From: Actinomycetes bacterium
Lineage (GTDB): Bacteria; Actinomycetota; Acidimicrobiia; Acidimicrobiales; Palsa-688
Length of the DNA stretch: 53,794 bases
Direction of reading: 5' to 3'
Assembly (NCBI GenBank): GCA_021838445.1
Contig: JAKCDU010000006.1
Coordinates: 4,816-58,609 of the forward strand
Part shown: in pieces, positions 1-8,723 of the stretch
Position numbering within the stretch: the stretch's first letter is position 1
Layout: each line of letters begins with the position of its first letter
The notes under the pieces: generated by a model
Told to the model about the DNA's origin: nothing
Database searches by the model: none
What the model saw: only the letters and a program-made list of their open reading frames with translations
Position numbers and translations under genes: made by a program

Positions 1-353
1 TGTTCCCTAAAGGTTGTACGACTCAGGGCGGAACTTGTCAAGGCATTGAGGGATTCTTCTTGGGTGAGCTGATCTGGCAGTGTGTGTCGCTTGCCGGATG
101 GAGCCGAGTGATCTGAGCCGTCATCTTTGCGTGTGGGAGGCGATACTCGAGCACATCCCCCTTGCGGCAGATGATCATTCTTGGCTGCTGTTTAAGGCGC
201 TGGACGCTGGTACATGGGCGACACCGAAGTCGCCCTCGGCCAACCGCTCGCCTGCGGCGGGCTGGGCATCTGGGCGCTCATACACGTCTCATGTTGAGAC
301 CGGCACGCCTCATGTTGAGACCGGCAGCGGTGGTGGTCTTAGGATCGGGTTCG
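1..353. other. Left-edge region without a recognisable gene
   Basis: No gene could be assigned here. Frame 1 is open from the window edge to a TGA at 70-72 and would encode a 23-residue tail containing RLRAELVKALRDSSW, which could be the C-terminus of a protein that starts outside the window. I do not recognise it. The remainder has longer open frames only as unconserved-looking extensions of the BKACE-like gene. A two-copy direct repeat lies at 290-326, just before that gene. The region may be the edge of a decayed mobile element, but no transposase motif is visible, so this is only a possibility. Confidence 0.3.
290..326. repeat. Two-copy 16-bp direct repeat, 21-bp period
   Basis: The 16-base word CATGTTGAGACCGGCA occurs at 290-305 and again at 311-326, so the start-to-start distance is 21 bp, two helical turns. 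It lies 28 bp upstream of the proposed GTG start of the BKACE-like gene. It could be a tandem activator or repressor site for that gene, or the repeated end of an insertion sequence. Nothing in the sequence decides between these. Confidence 0.6.
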
Positions 354-1244
354 GTGAACGACTACCCACCGGTGATCATCGAGGCTGCCATCAATGGTAT
401 TACCACCCGGCAGCGCAATCCCCACGTGCCCCTGACCCCCGACGAGATCGCCGAAGACGCCCTCGCCTGCATCGACGCCGGAGCGTCGATCATCCACCAC
501 CACATCGACCTGGTCGGCGTGGACGAGGAGGCGGCGGCCGACCGCTATCTGGAGGCCTGGCGGCCGGTGCTGGCGGCGCGGCCCGACGCCCTCCTCTACC
601 CGACGGTGCACGTCGGTCCTCCCCGCAGCTACGAGCACCACATCCCTCTGGCGGCCAGCGGGATGGCCCGCATCGGCATCGTCGACCCCGGTTCGGTCAA
701 CCTCGGAGGACGAGGGGCCGACGGCCTGCCGGCCGGAGGGATCGTCTACGGGAACTCCTTCGAGACCATCGCCCGGGCCTTCGCCCTGTGCGAGCAACTG
801 CGCCTCGGACCGAGCATGGCCATCTACGAGCCCGGGTTCCTGCGTACGGTGATGGCCTACCGGTCGGCCGGCCGCCTACCCGCCGGCGGGCTGGTCAAGC
901 TGTACTTCTCCGGGGACGACGGATACATGGGAGCGCCTTTCGGTTTGCCGCCGACGGCGACCGGTCTGGCCGCCTACCGCGAGATCCTCGGCGACTCGGG
1001 CCTGCCGTGGGCCGCCTCGCTGGTGGGCGGCGACCTCGGCCGCAGCGGGCTCGCCGAACTCGCCGTGGCTCAGGGCGGCCATCTCCATGTCGGCATCGAG
1101 TTCTACGGCGGCGACCGCCGCCCGACCAACGTGGAGCTCGTCGCCGAAGCCGCCGAGCTGTGCGCCCGGCAGGGTCGCCCGGTAGCCACCCCGGACGAGG
1201 CGGCCGCCATCCTCGGGCTTCCCCGCCCCCGCCCGGGTTCGTAA
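354..1244 (+). CDS. BKACE-like 3-keto-5-aminohexanoate cleavage family protein (DUF849)
   Basis: This 296-residue protein belongs to the beta-keto acid cleavage enzyme (BKACE, DUF849) family. These are zinc-dependent TIM barrels that condense a beta-keto acid with acetyl-CoA to give acetoacetate and a new acyl-CoA. The opening VIIEAAINGITT strand, the motif IIHHHIDL where family members usually have a H-x-H zinc site, and HLHVGIEFYGG near the C-terminus (the usual position of the zinc-binding Glu) support the call. The GTG at 354 is chosen because the earlier frame is Arg-rich and unlike the family, and an AGGA lies about 9 nt upstream. The HHHIDL motif departs from the usual HxHxRD, so the substrate may be atypical. 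It converges on the LLM gene with a 13-nt gap. Confidence 0.82.
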   Translation: MNDYPPVIIEAAINGITTRQRNPHVPLTPDEIAEDALACIDAGASIIHHHIDLVGVDEEAAADRYLEAWRPVLAARPDALLYPTVHVGPPRSYEHHIPLAASGMARIGIVDPGSVNLGGRGADGLPAGGIVYGNSFETIARAFALCEQLRLGPSMAIYEPGFLRTVMAYRSAGRLPAGGLVKLYFSGDDGYMGAPFGLPPTATGLAAYREILGDSGLPWAASLVGGDLGRSGLAELAVAQGGHLHVGIEFYGGDRRPTNVELVAEAAELCARQGRPVATPDEAAAILGLPRPRPGS

Positions 1245-1257
1245 GCGGCGAAACGGC

Positions 1258-2193
1258 TCAGGTGGCCGCGGCCCGAAACGCCTCGACCACCTCGTGGAGG
1301 CGGTCGGAGACCGCAAGCTCGTCGTCGGGCAGCCGCATGCGGATACGGAAGTCCGTGACACCCGCTTCGGCCAGCCGGGGAACCTGCTCCATGGTCCTGG
1401 ATCGGTCGAAGCCGCCGGCGTCGTCGAGGTACTCGCGCAGCGCGCCGACCACCCCGAGCTCGGAGGGGTCCCGACCGAACCCCTCGACCGCGGCGCGCAT
1501 CCTGGCGATGCCGCCCTCGATATCGGCGGCGTCGTGGCCCCAGGGAATCCAGCCCGCACCGAAGCGGGCCAGGCGTTGCATCGACCGGGCGTTGACCCGT
1601 CCGCTCACCCAGATCGGCACTCCTCCCTCCTGCAGGGGTTTGGGCATCTGGTGGATGTTCTGGAACGCCAGTTCCTCGCTCTGGTAGGACACCCGGCGCT
1701 CGGTCCACAGCGCCTGGCACACCTCCAGCGTGTGGTTGAGCAGGCGACCGCGCTCGTCGAAGTCGAGTCCCGCCGCCTCGTACTCCTCTCGCTGCCACCC
1801 GACGCCGACGCCGATGTCCAACCGTCCGCCTGAGAGCACATCGATGGTCGAGGCCATCTTGGCCAGCACCACGGGGCGGCGCAGCGCGGCCAGCAGGATG
1901 TTGGTGCCGAAGCGGACCCGCGAGGTGACCGCGGTGAGATGGGCGATCGTGATGATCGGGTCGAGCCACGCCCCGTCGGGACCAGTCGGCTGGCGGCCGC
2001 CGGTGGCCCCCCCCTTGCGGGGGTCGCCGTAGGCGTCGAGATCCTCACCGAAGACCACATGGTCGGAGATGACCAGCCGGTCGAAGCCGGCCTCGTCAGC
2101 CATCCGGGCGAATCGGACCAGACCGGCCCAGTCGCCCCGTTCGTCGGGGACGAAGGACTGAAGGGCGGTGGACAGCTGAATGGCGCGGTTCAT
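1258..2193 (-). CDS. LLM-class (luciferase-like, probably F420-dependent) oxidoreductase
   Basis: This 311-residue protein has the bacterial luciferase-like TIM barrel fold. In Actinomycetota such proteins commonly use F420H2 or FMNH2 for hydride transfer or monooxygenation. Supporting features are the start MNRAIQLSTALQSF, the segment FARMADEAGFDRLVISDHV, the strand VRFGTNILLAALRRPVVLAKM, LDIGVGVGWQREEYEAAG (family consensus for the cofactor phosphate region) and PIWVSGR. The ATG at 2193 is chosen because longer upstream frames read through the neighbouring CaiB coding strand. It is the last gene of the minus-strand run 6938-1258, 56 nt after the CaiB gene. The substrate is unknown, and F420 versus FMN cannot be settled here. 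Confidence 0.85.
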   Translation of the reverse strand: MNRAIQLSTALQSFVPDERGDWAGLVRFARMADEAGFDRLVISDHVVFGEDLDAYGDPRKGGATGGRQPTGPDGAWLDPIITIAHLTAVTSRVRFGTNILLAALRRPVVLAKMASTIDVLSGGRLDIGVGVGWQREEYEAAGLDFDERGRLLNHTLEVCQALWTERRVSYQSEELAFQNIHQMPKPLQEGGVPIWVSGRVNARSMQRLARFGAGWIPWGHDAADIEGGIARMRAAVEGFGRDPSELGVVGALREYLDDAGGFDRSRTMEQVPRLAEAGVTDFRIRMRLPDDELAVSDRLHEVVEAFRAAAT

Positions 2194-2249
2194 ACCAAGA
2201 ACGTAATCACCCGGACCGCCACGGCGAAGTCTGCCCCGTCGGTGAGCAC

Positions 2250-4655
2250 TCAGAGACCGGCTGGGCGGTCGCCGATGACGCCCGCGATGCGCAGAGCTTC
2301 GAACTCCTGCTCGCTCAGTCCCAGATCCCCGACGAGCACCTGGTGGTTGTGCTCGCCGAGAAGCGGCGCCGGGTGGTGCAACCAGCGGTCCACAGAGGCG
2401 AACCGAAAGGGCATCCCTGGTACCGGTTGGGGGCCCACGACCGGATGGTCCAGTTCCTCGAAGAACCGCCGAGAGGCGAACTGGGGGCGCTGACTGAGGA
2501 ATCGCTGATCGGCGACCAGCCCGGCCGGCACCCCGGCCGCGGCGAGCTGTTCGGCTCCCGTCTCGGCGGGCCGGGCGGCGGCCCACTCGGAGAGCAAGCG
2601 GTCGAGCTCGTCATGGCGGGCCCGGCGCCCGGCGCGGGTGGCCGACCCGGGGTCAGCCGCCCAGTCGGTGGCGCCCAGGGCGTGACACAGGGCGTCGAAC
2701 TGCTCGTCGCGCTCGATCGAGACCGCCAACCAGTTCCCGTCGTCTCCCCGGTAGAGGCCCTGCGGGGCGGCCCAGGCTGAGCGGTTGCCCTCACGTTCCA
2801 TGATGTGCCCGTATTTGCCGTACTCGACGATCTGCTCGGCGGCGGCGTTGAGCGCGGCCTCCACCATGGTGGACTCGACCATCACCCCCTCGCTGCTCTG
2901 GCGCCGCACCTCCAGGGCCACCAGAGCGGCGAACACGGCGTGGACTCCGGAGACGATGTCGCAGGGGCCTCGCTGGATCCGGGGCTGGTCGTCGACATGG
3001 CCGGTGACCCAGGCCAGTCCCGTCACCTGCTCCATGGTCTGGGCGAACCCGGTCCAGTCCCGCCACGGTCCGTCCAGCCCGAAAGCCGGCATGCGGACCA
3101 GGACCAGATTCGGGTTGAGATCGTGCAGTGCCTCCCAGGTGAGGCCGAAATTGCCCATCACGCGTGGAGTGAAGTTCTCGATCAGCACGTCGGCCCAGCC
3201 GATCAGCCCTTCGAGGGCCCGGCGCCCGGCGTCGGCCCGCAGATCGACGGTGATGCCCCGCTTATCGGTGTTGATCGACAGGAACTGGCTGCTGCACTCC
3301 CACCATTCGGGGAACTTCTGCGCCAGGGCCCCTCCGGTGGCCCGCATGCCGTCCATGCGGGTCGTCGCCTCCAGGTGGACCACGTCGGCGCCGAGGGTGG
3401 CGAGGAAATGAGCGGCGAGCGGTCCGGCGAACCACGCGGTCATGTCCAGCACCTTCAATCCGGCGAGCGGCAGAGATGGAGCCTCGCTCCCCCTGGCGGC
3501 CGGTTCGGCCCAGTCGACGGTGCCGGTGTGCTCCCCCGGCTGCGGTACCGGACCGAAGACCGGCCGCTCGACACCGGTGATGATGTAGGGGCAGCGGGGC
3601 TGGGCGAACCCCCCCGACGGGTTGGGCTCGAAGACGCCGCGGGCCACGAACTGAGGGTTGGCCCGCACCCTTTCGGCGTTGGCGACGGGGGCTACGGGGA
3701 TGCGCAGCTCGACGGCCCGCTCGATGACCTCCTCGGTGGTGTGCTTGGTGGTCCACTCGTGGACCAGGTGGTTCCACTCCTCGAAGTGGTTCCAGCGGGC
3801 CTTGGCCAGCGTGAAGCGCTCGTCGCCGATCAGTTCGGGGCGGTCTATCAGCACCAGGAAGTCGTCGAGCTGCTGGCGCGAGTTGGTGGTGAACCCGACC
3901 CAGCCGTCGGCGGTGGGTTCGATGGAGGGAATCTCCACCCGCGCCACAGGGGCCTGGCGGGCCATCTCAGGTGTGACCCCGTCGAGACGGGCCATCAACT
4001 CGGCGTGGCAGCTGAAGCTGCCGACCGCTGCAGACTCGGTCAGTGAGACGTCGACGTGTTCGCCGGCCCCGCTGCTGCGGGCCGTGCCGGCGGCCGCCAG
4101 CGCGGCGGTGGCGGCATATCCGCCGGCGACGAACTCGAACACCCGACCGCCCACACCGAACGGCTCGCCGCCGGGTAGGCCGCGACCGCTGATGCAGCCG
4201 CTCTCGGCTTGCACCACCAGATCTCCGCCCGGCCGGCCGGCCCACGGGCCCGAACGGCCGTAGGGGCTGATCGACACCACCACCACACCGGGCAGACCCT
4301 TCAAACCACAGGACTCGAATCGGGCCGGGTCGAGGTCCTCGACGACCACGTCGGCCCGACCTGCCAGTTCGAGGATCGACGGCTCCTCGATGGCCCCGGT
4401 GACTGACCGCTTCGACGTGTTGAGGAACTGGAAGAGCGCTCCGTCACCGCCGGGGTCCTCGGCCGTCGCCGACCACCGCCGCAGCCTGCTCCCCTCCGGG
4501 GGCTCCACCTTGACCACGTCGGCCCCGGCGTCGGCCAGCAACTTGGTGCAGTAACCGCCCGCCACCCCTTCGCTCAGGTCGAGGACCCGCAGCGGCCCCG
4601 AAGTCCAGGTGGAGAGTGGTCCGGTCAGGCTCGCCGGCCGGTGATCGTCAGGCAT
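2250..4655 (-). CDS. Double-domain CaiB/BaiF (family III) CoA-transferase
   Basis: At 801 residues it is about twice the usual 400, with two consecutive family III CoA-transferase domains. The first covers about residues 20-375 (RVLDLSEGVAGGYCTKLLADAGADVVKVEPP) and the second about 398-790 (LKVLDMTAWFAGPLAAHFLATLGADVVHLE). Family III enzymes move CoA between carboxylates through an aspartyl-CoA intermediate. At the expected Asp position I read Glu207 (VDVSLTES) and Glu599 (VESTMVEA) instead. The fused form may act as an intramolecular dimer. It would supply CoA-activated substrate to the ACAD and crotonase genes nearby. It follows the SnoaL-like gene by 25 nt in the same run. Confidence 0.88.
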   Translation of the reverse strand: MPDDHRPASLTGPLSTWTSGPLRVLDLSEGVAGGYCTKLLADAGADVVKVEPPEGSRLRRWSATAEDPGGDGALFQFLNTSKRSVTGAIEEPSILELAGRADVVVEDLDPARFESCGLKGLPGVVVVSISPYGRSGPWAGRPGGDLVVQAESGCISGRGLPGGEPFGVGGRVFEFVAGGYAATAALAAAGTARSSGAGEHVDVSLTESAAVGSFSCHAELMARLDGVTPEMARQAPVARVEIPSIEPTADGWVGFTTNSRQQLDDFLVLIDRPELIGDERFTLAKARWNHFEEWNHLVHEWTTKHTTEEVIERAVELRIPVAPVANAERVRANPQFVARGVFEPNPSGGFAQPRCPYIITGVERPVFGPVPQPGEHTGTVDWAEPAARGSEAPSLPLAGLKVLDMTAWFAGPLAAHFLATLGADVVHLEATTRMDGMRATGGALAQKFPEWWECSSQFLSINTDKRGITVDLRADAGRRALEGLIGWADVLIENFTPRVMGNFGLTWEALHDLNPNLVLVRMPAFGLDGPWRDWTGFAQTMEQVTGLAWVTGHVDDQPRIQRGPCDIVSGVHAVFAALVALEVRRQSSEGVMVESTMVEAALNAAAEQIVEYGKYGHIMEREGNRSAWAAPQGLYRGDDGNWLAVSIERDEQFDALCHALGATDWAADPGSATRAGRRARHDELDRLLSEWAAARPAETGAEQLAAAGVPAGLVADQRFLSQRPQFASRRFFEELDHPVVGPQPVPGMPFRFASVDRWLHHPAPLLGEHNHQVLVGDLGLSEQEFEALRIAGVIGDRPAGL

Positions 4656-4680
4656 GACCAGGAACGGGCATCGTCAACAT

Positions 4681-5163
4681 TCACTCTTTTCTGGTGGCCG
4701 CCGCGCTCGGCGGGACCGGGTTGATGGTACGCGTCTCGGTCCACTGCGTGAGCACTCGACGCTGGGCGAAGCGCCAGCCGCCGTCAGGTCCGCGTCGGTA
4801 GGTGTCGTCGTAGCAGATCACCATCACGTAGTCGGTCCCACCCATGGCCGTCTGGTTGACGTGATGGGCCAGGCAGTAGGTCTGCCCGGTGGCACCGTCT
4901 CCGTCGACGCTGCAGACGTGGTTGCCGACGAAATGGAAGGTCCGGTCGAAGCGTCCGGACAGGCGCTCGGGGATGGCCGACAGGCGGTCCCGGCCTCGGG
5001 TCTCGGTCGGGGGGCCGGCCGACTCGGGACCGTAGTACACCTGCAGCAGAGCGTCCGGTTCGAAAAGCTCGGCGAATCCGTCCCCGTCCCCGGCGTCGAC
5101 GGTCATGGCGTAGCGGTCGACCAGGTGCCTGAGCGCGACGGCATCAGCCGTGTTCACATCCAT
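4681..5163 (-). CDS. SnoaL-like / NTF2-fold protein
   Basis: This 160-residue protein has the NTF2/SnoaL-like cone fold. The pattern is an N-terminal helix region (ADAVALRHLVDRYAMTVDAGDGDGFAELFEPDALL), a central GRDRLSAIPERL segment, and a C-terminal sheet with VICYDDTYRRGPDGGWRFAQRRV, typical of this fold. Family members include hydratases, isomerases and dehydratases of ring substrates, but most are uncharacterised. It sits between the amidohydrolase and double-CaiB genes (65 and 25 nt away), so it probably acts in the same pathway. A second, different SnoaL-like gene lies at 43488-43925. Confidence 0.8.
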   Translation of the reverse strand: MDVNTADAVALRHLVDRYAMTVDAGDGDGFAELFEPDALLQVYYGPESAGPPTETRGRDRLSAIPERLSGRFDRTFHFVGNHVCSVDGDGATGQTYCLAHHVNQTAMGGTDYVMVICYDDTYRRGPDGGWRFAQRRVLTQWTETRTINPVPPSAAATRKE

Positions 5164-5228
5164 CGTCGGTTTCGCCTCCAGACTCGTCGTTGCTCTGCCG
5201 TGTTGGATCTCTCAGCTGGGTCCCGGCC

Positions 5229-6938
5229 TCAAGCCATCGCCGGGGTGATCGTGTCCCGGCCGGATCGCAGGACGACGCCCGGCCGGGAGTCGGTGAGCAC
5301 CCCGTCGCAGACGATCTCCTCGCCGCTCACCAGGACGTTCCGGATCCCCTGCCCGCCGGCGTAGAGACGGCCCGCCGAAGCGGGCAGGTCGTAGCGCATG
5401 GCGATCGGCTCCGATCCAACGGTCGACTCATCGAAGATCACTATGTCGGCCCGGCTCCCTGAGGCCAACCGGCCTCGGTCGGCCAGTCCGTAGAGGTCGG
5501 CCGGCACCTCGGTCAGGTAGTGGACCGCCTCCTCGAGGGGCAGAGCCTGGTGCTCCCGGACGGCCTGAGCCAGAAGAAGGGTCGTGTAGTTGAACGTGGC
5601 CAGCAGGTCGAGATGGGCGCCGGCGTCCGACGCCCCGATGACCGCCCGCCCGTCGCGCCACACCCCGACCCGCGCCTTCCAGTCCTCGGATGTCTCGGCG
5701 GCGGCGGCCCGCGAGAAGAGCGTCCGCAGCTGATCCTGGCAGGCCACCTCGCACAGCGCGTCGAACGCGCTCCCGCCCGTCTCGGCGGCGATGTCGGTGA
5801 GCCGCCGGCCCTCGTAGCGTCTCAGGTCCGGGTTGTGCACCTCGAGGATGACCTTGTCGTCGAAGTTGGCCACTCCCACCCCGCCGGCGCTGGCCGCCGC
5901 GAGCCGCTCCAGGTTGGACCGTTCGTCCCGGTTGCGCAGCAGTTCCAGCTTCTGATCCACGGGCAGCGCCATGGCCTTCTCCCATCCCGGGATCATGTCC
6001 AGGATGAACCCGGTGGCCAGGCAGAAGCGGATCGGTATGTTGACCGGCATGGTCAGGGGCACCACCCGGCCGCCGCGCCGGGCGGCGTGGTCGGCCGACG
6101 CCAGCTTGGCCGACACCTCGTCCTTGTTGCCGGCATGGACGGTGAGCAGGTTCCAGTTGAGAGGGCGGCGAGCGGTGGCCGACAGGAGGCCCATCATCTC
6201 GACGTCCTCGTCGCTCAAGCGCGGGCCGGCGTCGGGGATGTACTCGAGGGAGGTCCCGGCGAACTCCCCGCATACCTCGGCGAGGGCCACCAGCTCGTCG
6301 CTTTGGGCGAGACGTGACGGTACCGGGTTGCCGGCCGCGTCGTTGTGGGTGCGACTGCGGGAGGTGGAGAAGCCGATGGCTCCGGCGGCCAGTCCGGCCC
6401 GGAGGAGGTCGCACATGGCCGTCACCTCCTCGGCGCTGGCCGTCCGCTCGGACCCGGCGTCGCCCATGACGACCCTCCGCAGGGCGGAGTGGCCGACCAT
6501 GAAGCCGGCGTTGACCGAAAGGGTGCTGTCTATGCGGTCGAGGTATTGAGCGGTGCTCGACCAGTCCCAAGGCACGCCCGCCTCGAGCGACGCCAGTGGC
6601 ATGCCCTCGACCCGGGCCAGCATGGAGCGGAGGAACGGGGCCTGCGAGGGCTCCAGCGGAGCAATGGTGAAGCCGCAGTTGCCGGCCATGACTGTCGTGA
6701 CGCCGTGCAGGGGCGATGGGCTCAGAGTGGGGTCCCAGAAGGCCTGGGCGTCGAAGTGGGTGTGGACGTCCACGAAGCCCGGGGCCACCACCAGCCCGTC
6801 GGCGTCGATCTCCCGCCGGCCCCGGTCCACTACAGAACCGATCTCGACGACCCGGCCGCCGGCTACGCCCACATCAGCCCGGCGCCGGGGGCGGCCGGTC
6901 CCGTCCACGACCTCACCGTTGCGAACCACCAGGTCCAT
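5229..6938 (-). CDS. N-acyl-D-amino-acid deacylase-type amidohydrolase
   Basis: This 569-residue metal-dependent hydrolase belongs to the D-aminoacylase branch of the amidohydrolase superfamily. Visible features are the small N-terminal beta domain (LVVRNGEVVDGTG), the metal-binding HTHFDAQ (His59 and His61), the branch-specific GNCGF (Cys88), and SDAGAHLD, which carries the catalytic Asp. It would hydrolyse an amide or related C-N bond in the cytoplasm. The ATG at 6938 is preferred because GGTGGGG precedes it; a GTG at 6950 in the same frame is the alternative. It is the first gene of the minus-strand run and diverges from the ligase at 7137. Many relatives sit beside CoA-transferase genes without a proven substrate. 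Confidence 0.82.
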   Translation of the reverse strand: MDLVVRNGEVVDGTGRPRRRADVGVAGGRVVEIGSVVDRGRREIDADGLVVAPGFVDVHTHFDAQAFWDPTLSPSPLHGVTTVMAGNCGFTIAPLEPSQAPFLRSMLARVEGMPLASLEAGVPWDWSSTAQYLDRIDSTLSVNAGFMVGHSALRRVVMGDAGSERTASAEEVTAMCDLLRAGLAAGAIGFSTSRSRTHNDAAGNPVPSRLAQSDELVALAEVCGEFAGTSLEYIPDAGPRLSDEDVEMMGLLSATARRPLNWNLLTVHAGNKDEVSAKLASADHAARRGGRVVPLTMPVNIPIRFCLATGFILDMIPGWEKAMALPVDQKLELLRNRDERSNLERLAAASAGGVGVANFDDKVILEVHNPDLRRYEGRRLTDIAAETGGSAFDALCEVACQDQLRTLFSRAAAAETSEDWKARVGVWRDGRAVIGASDAGAHLDLLATFNYTTLLLAQAVREHQALPLEEAVHYLTEVPADLYGLADRGRLASGSRADIVIFDESTVGSEPIAMRYDLPASAGRLYAGGQGIRNVLVSGEEIVCDGVLTDSRPGVVLRSGRDTITPAMA

Positions 6939-6986
6939 CCCCACCGGCACCCCCCACTTTCGAATGCGCTACCCAACGCTGGCCTC

Positions 6987-7002
6987 TATCGGTAAAAGGA
7001 TT
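6987..7002. promoter_or_regulatory. Weak copy of the TATC-N8-GAT operator
   Basis: The sequence TATCGGTAAAAGGATT fits the T-ATC-N8-GAT frame seen at 17740, 22494, 27598 and 33020, but its inner bases match poorly. It lies in the 198-bp space between the divergent amidohydrolase and ligase genes and touches the -35 region of the proposed ligase promoter. Its position is right for a shared repressor, but it is the weakest of the five sites. Confidence 0.3.
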
Positions 7003-7027
7003 GAGGCTTTAGGCTCCTGAGTATAAT
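7001..7027 (+). promoter_or_regulatory. Probable promoter of the 7137 ligase gene
   Basis: A perfect -10 hexamer TATAAT lies at 7022-7027, with TTGAGG at 7001-7006 as a -35 candidate (spacer 15 nt, short). A GGCGCC-N5-GGCGCC hairpin (7030-7046) follows at the expected transcript start. The resulting leader would be about 100 nt before the ATG at 7137. Confidence 0.45.
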
Positions 7028-7136
7028 CCGGCGCCTGTCGGGCGCCATCCGCCAGAGCCGGCGCGGCCGACCCGGGCCACGGGGCCCGCCCGCCCCGGTG
7101 CCCTTCGGGCGGAGACGGAGAGGAAGAAGAGGCCGG

Positions 7137-8723
7137 ATGACAGTGCACGACGAGGAGCAGATCGTCTCCATCCCGGGGGCCGTTCACCGCGCCGCCGCTC
7201 GGTTCGCCGACCTCGAGGCTCTGGTGGGCGACGGCCAGAGGCTGACCTTCGCAGACATGGAGCGAGCGGCCGATCAGCTGGCGCGAGCGCTGATCAGCAG
7301 CGGCGTGGGCCCCGGTGACACCGTCGCCATCTGGGCTCCCAACAGCGTGGAATGGGTCCTGGTCAGCCTGGGAATCTATGCCGCAGGGGCGGTGCTGGTC
7401 ACCGTCAACACCCGTTTCAAGGGGGAGGAAGCCGCCCACGTCCTGCGCGCCTCGCAGGCGGCGCTCCTCTTCACGGTCACAGACTTCCTGGGCACCGACT
7501 TCCCCGCGCTGCTGCGCGACGTCGGACCTCTGGAACACCTGCGCGAGATCGTCGCCCTGGACGGCCCCCCTCGCGACGGCGTTACCCCGTGGGAGGCCTT
7601 CGCGGCGCGCGCCGGAGATACCGACTCGAGCGAGGTCACCGCCCGGGAGTCGGGACTAAATTTTGACAGTATTAGCGACATTATCTTCACGTCGGGGACC
7701 ACGGGCGTCCCCAAAGGGGCCATGCTGGCTCACGGAGCGAGCGTCCGCACCTATCGGGCCTGGTCGGAGCGCGTCGGCCTGCGGACCGGCGACCGGTACC
7801 TGGTCGTCTACCCGTTCTTCCACACGGCCGGCCTCAAATCCGGTGTCCTGGCCTGCATCCTGACCGGTGCGACCGTGGTACCCCATGCCGTCTTCGACGT
7901 CCCGTCGGTCATGCGTCTGGTCGTCGATGAGCGCATAAGCGTCCTGCCGGGACCACCCACCGTGTTCCAGTCCATCATGAACCATCCCGACCTGGCCAGC
8001 TTCGACCTTTCCACGCTGCGTCTGTCGGTGACCGGTGCGGCATCCACTCCCACCGAGGTCATCAGGCGGATGCGCGACGACCTGCACATCGGCAACATCG
8101 TCTGCGGCTACGGCCTCACCGAGACCCACGGCACGGTGAGCATGTGCCACCACCGCGATCCCCTGGAGGTGGTGGCACAGTCGGTGGGCCGCCCCCTCGA
8201 CGGCGTGGAGGTACGGATCGTCGACAACGACGACCGGGATGTCCCGGCCGGCCAGCCCGGCGAGATCGTGGTCCGCGGGTACAACGTGATGAAGGGTTAT
8301 TTCGGCGACCCCAAGGCGACCGCCGACGCCTTCATGGGCGACGGATGGTTGCGCACCGGTGACATCGGGCTCATGGATGAACGCGGCTACATCCGCATCA
8401 CCGACCGCAAGAAGGACATGTTCATAGTCGGTGGCTTCAACGCCTACCCGGCGGAGATAGAGAACATCATGGTGGCGCACCCCTCGGTGGCCCAGGCGTC
8501 GGTCATCGGGGTACCCGATGACCGCCTCGGGGAGGTCGGCGTGGCCTTCGTCACGGCCCGATCGAGCCAGCGGGTGGACGAGGACGAGATCATCGCCTGG
8601 TGCCGGGAGCGCATGGCCAACTACAAGGTCCCCCGCCGGGTGGTGGAGGTCGCCGAGCTACCCCTCAACCCGAGCGGGAAAGTACTGAAGTTCCGCCTGC
8701 GCGAATTGGCCGCCGGTCTCTAG
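7137..8723 (+). CDS. Fatty-acid/aryl-CoA ligase (FadD-like, ANL superfamily)
   Basis: This 528-residue adenylate-forming ligase activates a carboxylic acid as an acyl-AMP and then forms the CoA thioester. The P-loop FTSGTTGVPKGAM, the A5 motif GYGLTETHG, the A7 motif GWLRTGDIG, the hinge segment ITDRKKDMFIVGGFNAYPAEIE and the terminal lysine region NPSGKVLKF are all present, so it should be catalytically complete. The ATG at 7137 follows a purine-rich GGAGACGGAGAGGAAGAAG stretch, a better start than the Arg-rich extension from 7098. Its stop overlaps the stop of the convergent ACAD gene by 4 nt in a CTAG. It is one of five ligases in the window, so the substrate cannot be assigned. Confidence 0.9.
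   Translation: MTVHDEEQIVSIPGAVHRAAARFADLEALVGDGQRLTFADMERAADQLARALISSGVGPGDTVAIWAPNSVEWVLVSLGIYAAGAVLVTVNTRFKGEEAAHVLRASQAALLFTVTDFLGTDFPALLRDVGPLEHLREIVALDGPPRDGVTPWEAFAARAGDTDSSEVTARESGLNFDSISDIIFTSGTTGVPKGAMLAHGASVRTYRAWSERVGLRTGDRYLVVYPFFHTAGLKSGVLACILTGATVVPHAVFDVPSVMRLVVDERISVLPGPPTVFQSIMNHPDLASFDLSTLRLSVTGAASTPTEVIRRMRDDLHIGNIVCGYGLTETHGTVSMCHHRDPLEVVAQSVGRPLDGVEVRIVDNDDRDVPAGQPGEIVVRGYNVMKGYFGDPKATADAFMGDGWLRTGDIGLMDERGYIRITDRKKDMFIVGGFNAYPAEIENIMVAHPSVAQASVIGVPDDRLGEVGVAFVTARSSQRVDEDEIIAWCRERMANYKVPRRVVEVAELPLNPSGKVLKFRLRELAAGL

Noticed and set aside
7030-7046. Riboswitch or attenuator in the ligase leader
   Set aside because: The GGCGCC hairpin is short and no recognised riboswitch core or leader peptide is visible.
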